Source: Clostridiales bacterium (lineage in GTDB: Bacteria; Bacillota; Clostridia; Christensenellales; CAG-917). From it: a stretch of 7,385 nucleotides of DNA. Every line of letters starts with the position of its first letter. Positions within the stretch are counted from its first letter, which is position 1. The notes below the pieces were generated by a model, which was not told the DNA's origin, did no database searches, and saw nothing but the letters and a program-made list of their open reading frames with translations. Position numbers and translations under genes: made by a program. The DNA lies in contig JAAVHW010000074.1 in NCBI GenBank assembly GCA_014799525.1, positions 1 through 7,385 of the forward strand. The letters run 5' to 3'. This document shows, one piece after another, positions 4,375 to 7,385 of the stretch.

Positions 4375-6789
4375 ATGAAGAAAAAACTTATTGTTGCAAC
4401 CGTACTCATACTTCTGCTTTCATTGAGCTTGACCATGTTGGTCGGCTGCGACGAGATTTTCAAAAAGAATGACGAGCGTGACGCCACGCAGGTTGTCGCT
4501 ACCGTCAACTACAACGGACAGAGCACAAACATCTACAAGTTTGAGCTTATGGCGTCCTTCAACCAGTATGCCTATGCGTACAACAGCTACTACGGCATGA
4601 CGTACGAGCAGGCGGCAGATTACATTCTGCAATCGCTCGCACAGCAGAAGCTGCTCGTGATGTACGCTATGGAAAAGGTTCCGACTCTTGGCGTGTCTCT
4701 CGGCAAGTTTGAAACCGCGCCTACCACGCTTCAGGAAATGCTTTCAAAGAGCGAGCAGAATAAGGCGGTTGAAAACGCAAACGACAGTCTGTACAGCGCG
4801 CTTAGCTCCTTGATTAAGGACAGCATCGCAGAGGACAACTACAACAGCGGCAGCTCGACAACCGTCACCGATGACGATGATGACGAAGATGAGGAGATAA
4901 CCGAGCCTGTATATATCCGCTACGAGTCCAACGGCGGCAGCAGCGTTGAGCGTCAACGCGTGCAGAAGGGCGCGACCGTCAAAGAGCCGACCGAGCCTAC
5001 CAAGGACGGATATACCTTCTATGGCTGGTACGAGAATAAGGACGATGCAAAGGAAGACGCTGTTGGCGGCACCGCTTGGCACTTTAGAGATAAGCTTCTC
5101 AAGGAGGACAAGACGGGCTATGAGGACAAGGGTACTCCTGCAACCGAGTCCAAAACTCTCTATGCAAAGTGGGTGAAGTTTGTTGACCCGCGTACCGAAA
5201 AGCCCGAGGTTGAGGAAGAGGAGGATTACGACCCAGATGATGAAACGGTTGAGATTTCTCCCAAGTTCTTCACCGACGAGTATAAGGCGACTCTCTTCGA
5301 TAAGGTTGCAGAGGAAGACTACGTTGAGACAATCGACGTCGAGCCTGACAAATTCGAGACTACGCTGCAGGGCTACATTGACGACGCGCTTGCAACTCTT
5401 GAGAAAAACCTCAAAAACAATCTCTATAAGTCAAGCAAGGAAGAGTGCTACGAGTATTATTTGAAGACTCAAATGGAAACGCTTCTCGTCACCAAGCTCG
5501 AAAGACTTCTCGGCGAGGACGTAACGGTTGATGACGCTGAAATCGAAAAGGAGTTCAACCGCGTTGTTGCCGAAAACAAGGAGACCTTCCTTGGTTCCAA
5601 CGCGAGCTATTCAAGCGCACTTACGAGCATGCTTGACGGCACGTACTATCACAACTCTACCGAGGACAGCTACGGCTTTGTCATAAACATCCTGCTTAAG
5701 CTCGATGAGGAAAAGGTCAACGAGCTTACCACATATCTCAACAATCACCCGGGAATGACTGCTGCTGCAACTATCATGCGCAACCGTATGCTTTCCGAGA
5801 TGACAATAAAAGTGTCAAATCCCGAGTACGACAGCACGGCTGTTGTCAAGGATGCAAAGGGCGACGAGATTGAATTGCGCGACCCGATGACTGACCCTGC
5901 AAACCCCTACAACAACAAGGGCGGCAAAGTTGAGGATAAGACCTATCAGAAAGAGGGCGGCAACAACTACGAGAAGCTCATTTCCTTTGAGAAGGTTGAC
6001 GGCAAGTATACGATTGTGTACGGCGCAAGCGAGCATCCTGCAATGGCATACCTGCTCAAAGAAGTTCCCGCATTCGACGTTAAAGATGAGACTGGTAATA
6101 TACAGACAGGTATAATTCATCAGATTCAGAACAGCTTGGCGCAAGTCAAGGCTGCAACGGATTTGTCCTCTACGCAAAAGACGTATTGGTTGAGAGAGGT
6201 TGCAACCGCATGGCTCTACCTCGTCGGCGATGACTCGGGTGCTGTCAGCACGGATTCCAACAACGGCGGTCTTGGCTATCTCGTATCCCCAGAGGGCGAG
6301 ACGAGCGGATATCTTGAAGCGTTCACCGATTATGCCCGTGCGCTTATCAAGGCAGGTACAGGTTCATTCAGAGTCGGTGAAGAGAACGAGAAGTCCTATC
6401 TCGGCGCAGAGACAGACGGCACGTTGAATGGCGACGGCGTTGTTTACGTAGCAGCAGACAGCTTCATCGAGACTGGCAATACAGGCAACGCTTATGCTGG
6501 TATATTCGTTCTCGTCAACAGCTACACCGTATGGGACCCCTCCTTCTACGATGAGTATGCCGATGGTGAGAAGCTTGAGGGCAATACGCTTCCTCTTGAC
6601 TATCTCCTCACCTTCGCGCAAGATAAGGACGATATGAAGACCGTTTACGATTTGATTAAAGATGCTCTCCTCGCCGCCAAGCAAAAGAACGTCTACAACC
6701 TTGACGTCAACACCGTCGGTAACGAGAACATGGACGGAATTGTGTATTATAAGAAGGCGTATAAGTCTCTTTGGCAAGACCTCGACTAA
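4375..6789 (+). CDS. Foldase-like (PrsA/SurA-type) lipoprotein with inserted InlB B-repeat
   Basis: The product is 804 residues. MKKK and a hydrophobic stretch end in the lipobox LVGC, so C25 should be lipidated and the protein held on the outer face of the membrane. Residues about 38-150 resemble the SurA/PrsA N-terminal chaperone region (VATVNYNG, then a helix leading to LAQQKLLVMYAMEKV). Residues about 179-267 are an InlB B-repeat (YESNGGSSVERQRVQKGATV, DGYTFYGWYEN, SKTLYAKWV), bracketed by acidic linkers (DDDDDEDEE and EVEEEEDYDPDDE). The helical part resumes at about 297-480 (VDDAEIEKEFNRVV). A parvulin-like pattern appears late: NNGGLGYL (629-636) followed by an AF-x-DYARAL helix. I infer a divergent peptidyl-prolyl isomerase or chaperone; the isomerase part may be inactive. 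It could instead be only a surface protein. GGAG with a 7-nt gap supports the start. Codons favour AAG, GAG, GAC and CTC, suggesting strong expression. The stop codon lies inside an inverted-repeat arm. Confidence 0.85.
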   Translation: MKKKLIVATVLILLLSLSLTMLVGCDEIFKKNDERDATQVVATVNYNGQSTNIYKFELMASFNQYAYAYNSYYGMTYEQAADYILQSLAQQKLLVMYAMEKVPTLGVSLGKFETAPTTLQEMLSKSEQNKAVENANDSLYSALSSLIKDSIAEDNYNSGSSTTVTDDDDDEDEEITEPVYIRYESNGGSSVERQRVQKGATVKEPTEPTKDGYTFYGWYENKDDAKEDAVGGTAWHFRDKLLKEDKTGYEDKGTPATESKTLYAKWVKFVDPRTEKPEVEEEEDYDPDDETVEISPKFFTDEYKATLFDKVAEEDYVETIDVEPDKFETTLQGYIDDALATLEKNLKNNLYKSSKEECYEYYLKTQMETLLVTKLERLLGEDVTVDDAEIEKEFNRVVAENKETFLGSNASYSSALTSMLDGTYYHNSTEDSYGFVINILLKLDEEKVNELTTYLNNHPGMTAAATIMRNRMLSEMTIKVSNPEYDSTAVVKDAKGDEIELRDPMTDPANPYNNKGGKVEDKTYQKEGGNNYEKLISFEKVDGKYTIVYGASEHPAMAYLLKEVPAFDVKDETGNIQTGIIHQIQNSLAQVKAATDLSSTQKTYWLREVATAWLYLVGDDSGAVSTDSNNGGLGYLVSPEGETSGYLEAFTDYARALIKAGTGSFRVGEENEKSYLGAETDGTLNGDGVVYVAADSFIETGNTGNAYAGIFVLVNSYTVWDPSFYDEYADGEKLEGNTLPLDYLLTFAQDKDDMKTVYDLIKDALLAAKQKNVYNLDVNTVGNENMDGIVYYKKAYKSLWQDLD

Positions 6790-6914
6790 AATCGAGCTAT
6801 TGAGCGCATAACATTGTCAGTGCCGTCTGCCTGCCAAATCATGTACTAAGTGTACATTGGGTTTGTCAGGCAGGCGGCACTTTCGCGTTCTGCATCTCAA
6901 TATCTCGATTTTAG
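6786..6914. repeat. Outer inverted repeat overlapping the lipoprotein stop codon
   Basis: CTAAAATCGAG (6786-6796) plus TATTGAG (6798-6804) pair with CTCAATA (6896-6902) plus CTCGATTTTAG (6904-6914). That is 18 of 19 positions, with one mismatch in the middle. The TAA stop (6787-6789) is in the left arm. A second, tighter hairpin (6819-6881) sits inside, so the whole can fold as one long stalk. The right arm is also the beginning of tandem repeat copy A. Confidence 0.85.
6819..6881. repeat. Long stable hairpin downstream of the lipoprotein gene
   Basis: AGTGCCG (6819-6825) pairs with CGGCACT (6875-6881), then a T-G wobble. CTGCCTG (6827-6833) pairs with CAGGCAG (6867-6873), then CAAA with TTTG, and finally ATGTAC with GTACAT around a five-base loop. 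Only TTT follows on the plus strand, then CGCG, so it is a poor intrinsic terminator in sequence terms. It may still stop polymerase or protect the 3' end of the mRNA. Confidence 0.85.
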
Positions 6915-6966
6915 AGTTCACTTAAAAGTTTAAAGGAATATCCAAGAACCCAACACTCGAAGCGTG
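6893..6966 (+). repeat. Degenerate tandem repeat, copy A
   Basis: This copy aligns to 6976-7050 with 59 of 75 positions identical and one gap. The best kept parts are CATCTCAATA at the start, GGAATAT in the middle and CGAAGCGTG at the end. The copies are 9 bases apart. Confidence 0.8.
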
Positions 6967-6975
6967 CGCGCTCTT

Positions 6976-7050
6976 CATCTCAATAACGCAATTTTAGATT
7001 ACACAATAATAGTTTAGGGGAATATTCAAGAACTAATCACACGAAGCGTG
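6976..7050 (+). repeat. Degenerate tandem repeat, copy B
   Basis: This is the second copy of the roughly 75-base unit. Its end keeps a small perfect hairpin, ACACG-AAG-CGTGT, which has lost two pairs in copy A. It ends 5 bases before the stop codon of the XRE regulator gene and would lie in that gene's 3' untranslated region. Confidence 0.8.
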
Positions 7051-7055
7051 TAGGT

Positions 7056-7346
7056 TTATTTGGAAATAATACTACTGATAAATTCCATCAACAATTGTCT
7101 TTGTTTTGGTGTGAGTTTTGAAATGATTTCCGAATAGTTTTCGTTTTCATCATCTGTATAGAAAAATTCTGACAGGGTTATGCCGAGCCCATCGCATATC
7201 AAACATAATTGACCAACTGTAATATCCTGTTGTCCGAGTTCGACTCTGCGCAGGTGGGTTTGTGACACGCCCGACCATTCTGCAAGTTTATTTTGAGTGA
7301 AACCTATCTTTTCACGAAGTTCTTTTATTCTTGTGCCAACATCCAT
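7056..7346 (-). CDS. XRE-family helix-turn-helix transcriptional regulator
   Basis: This 96-residue protein has a Cro/CI-type DNA-binding domain at about 6-61. RIKELREKIGFTQNKLAEWS is helices 1-2, VSQTHLRRVELGQQ contains the recognition helix, and ITVGQLCLICDGLGITLSEFF closes the fold. A short acidic linker (DDENEN, 65-70) and a C-terminal helix (about 79-95) may serve dimerisation. It acts in the cytoplasm; its target is unknown. No toxin partner, phage gene or obvious operator is in the window, so it may be a solitary regulator or part of a unit lying beyond 7385. The ATG at 7346 has only a weak purine-rich site (AAGAG, 8 nt away). A TATAAG at 7366-7371 on the minus strand could be its -10 box, but the -35 would lie outside the window. 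It converges on the lipoprotein gene. Confidence 0.92.
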   Translation of the reverse strand: MDVGTRIKELREKIGFTQNKLAEWSGVSQTHLRRVELGQQDITVGQLCLICDGLGITLSEFFYTDDENENYSEIISKLTPKQRQLLMEFISSIISK

Positions 7347-7385
7347 AATTATTGCTCTTATTATTCTTATAGAAATAATTTATCA

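Noticed and set aside
4161..4472. Plus-strand 103-residue open frame before the lipoprotein gene
   Set aside because: It crosses a terminator, a promoter and the start of the lipoprotein gene in another frame; the codons are not protein-like and there is no ribosome site.
7056..7346. XRE gene as the antitoxin of a toxin-antitoxin pair or a phage repressor
   Set aside because: No partner toxin or phage gene is visible in the window; the upstream side is cut off, so this cannot be supported.

Overview
The window looks like chromosomal DNA of a low-to-medium GC Gram-positive bacterium, most likely a Clostridia-class Bacillota of the gut type. The reasons are clear GGAGG-type ribosome sites, sigma-A-like promoters with TATAAT boxes and 17-nt spacers, U-tailed hairpin terminators, a cell-surface lipoprotein with a type II signal peptide, a VanZ-family membrane protein and an InlB-type surface repeat. 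No phage, transposase, CRISPR or defence genes are seen. The lineage is an inference from style, not from a marker gene.

Layout. At 21-710 (minus) is an unrecognised protein with a Cys4 N-terminus and a basic linker; its promoter is at 777-805. After an AT-rich gap comes tRNA-Arg(CCU) at 1141-1217 with a near-consensus promoter and a strong terminator. The 24-base 3' end of this tRNA is repeated exactly at 1406-1429. The second copy carries its own, bidirectional terminator, and the two copies flank a short structured GC-rich block. Converging on this is a 551-residue membrane protein (1571-3226, minus): a VanZ fold whose first external loop is filled by about four Ig-like domains. Divergent from it is dapB (3350-4093, plus), the lysine/diaminopimelate reductase, standing alone. 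After a structured intergenic region with a terminator and a good promoter comes an 804-residue lipoprotein (4375-6789, plus), read as a divergent PrsA/SurA-type foldase with an inserted InlB repeat. A small XRE-family regulator (7056-7346, minus) converges on it across about 265 bases packed with inverted and tandem repeats.

How the genes work together. No multi-gene operon is visible: every gene has its own orientation or its own signals. Three products concern the cell envelope in a general sense: DapB supplies diaminopimelate for peptidoglycan (and lysine), the lipoprotein may fold secreted proteins outside the membrane, and the VanZ/Ig protein presents a large outer domain. This link is thematic, not shown by shared regulation.

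The points most worth a second look are the tRNA 3'-end duplication with its structured interior, the two nested domain insertions (Ig in VanZ, InlB repeat in a foldase), and the repeat cluster at 6786-7050, one arm of which contains the lipoprotein's stop codon.
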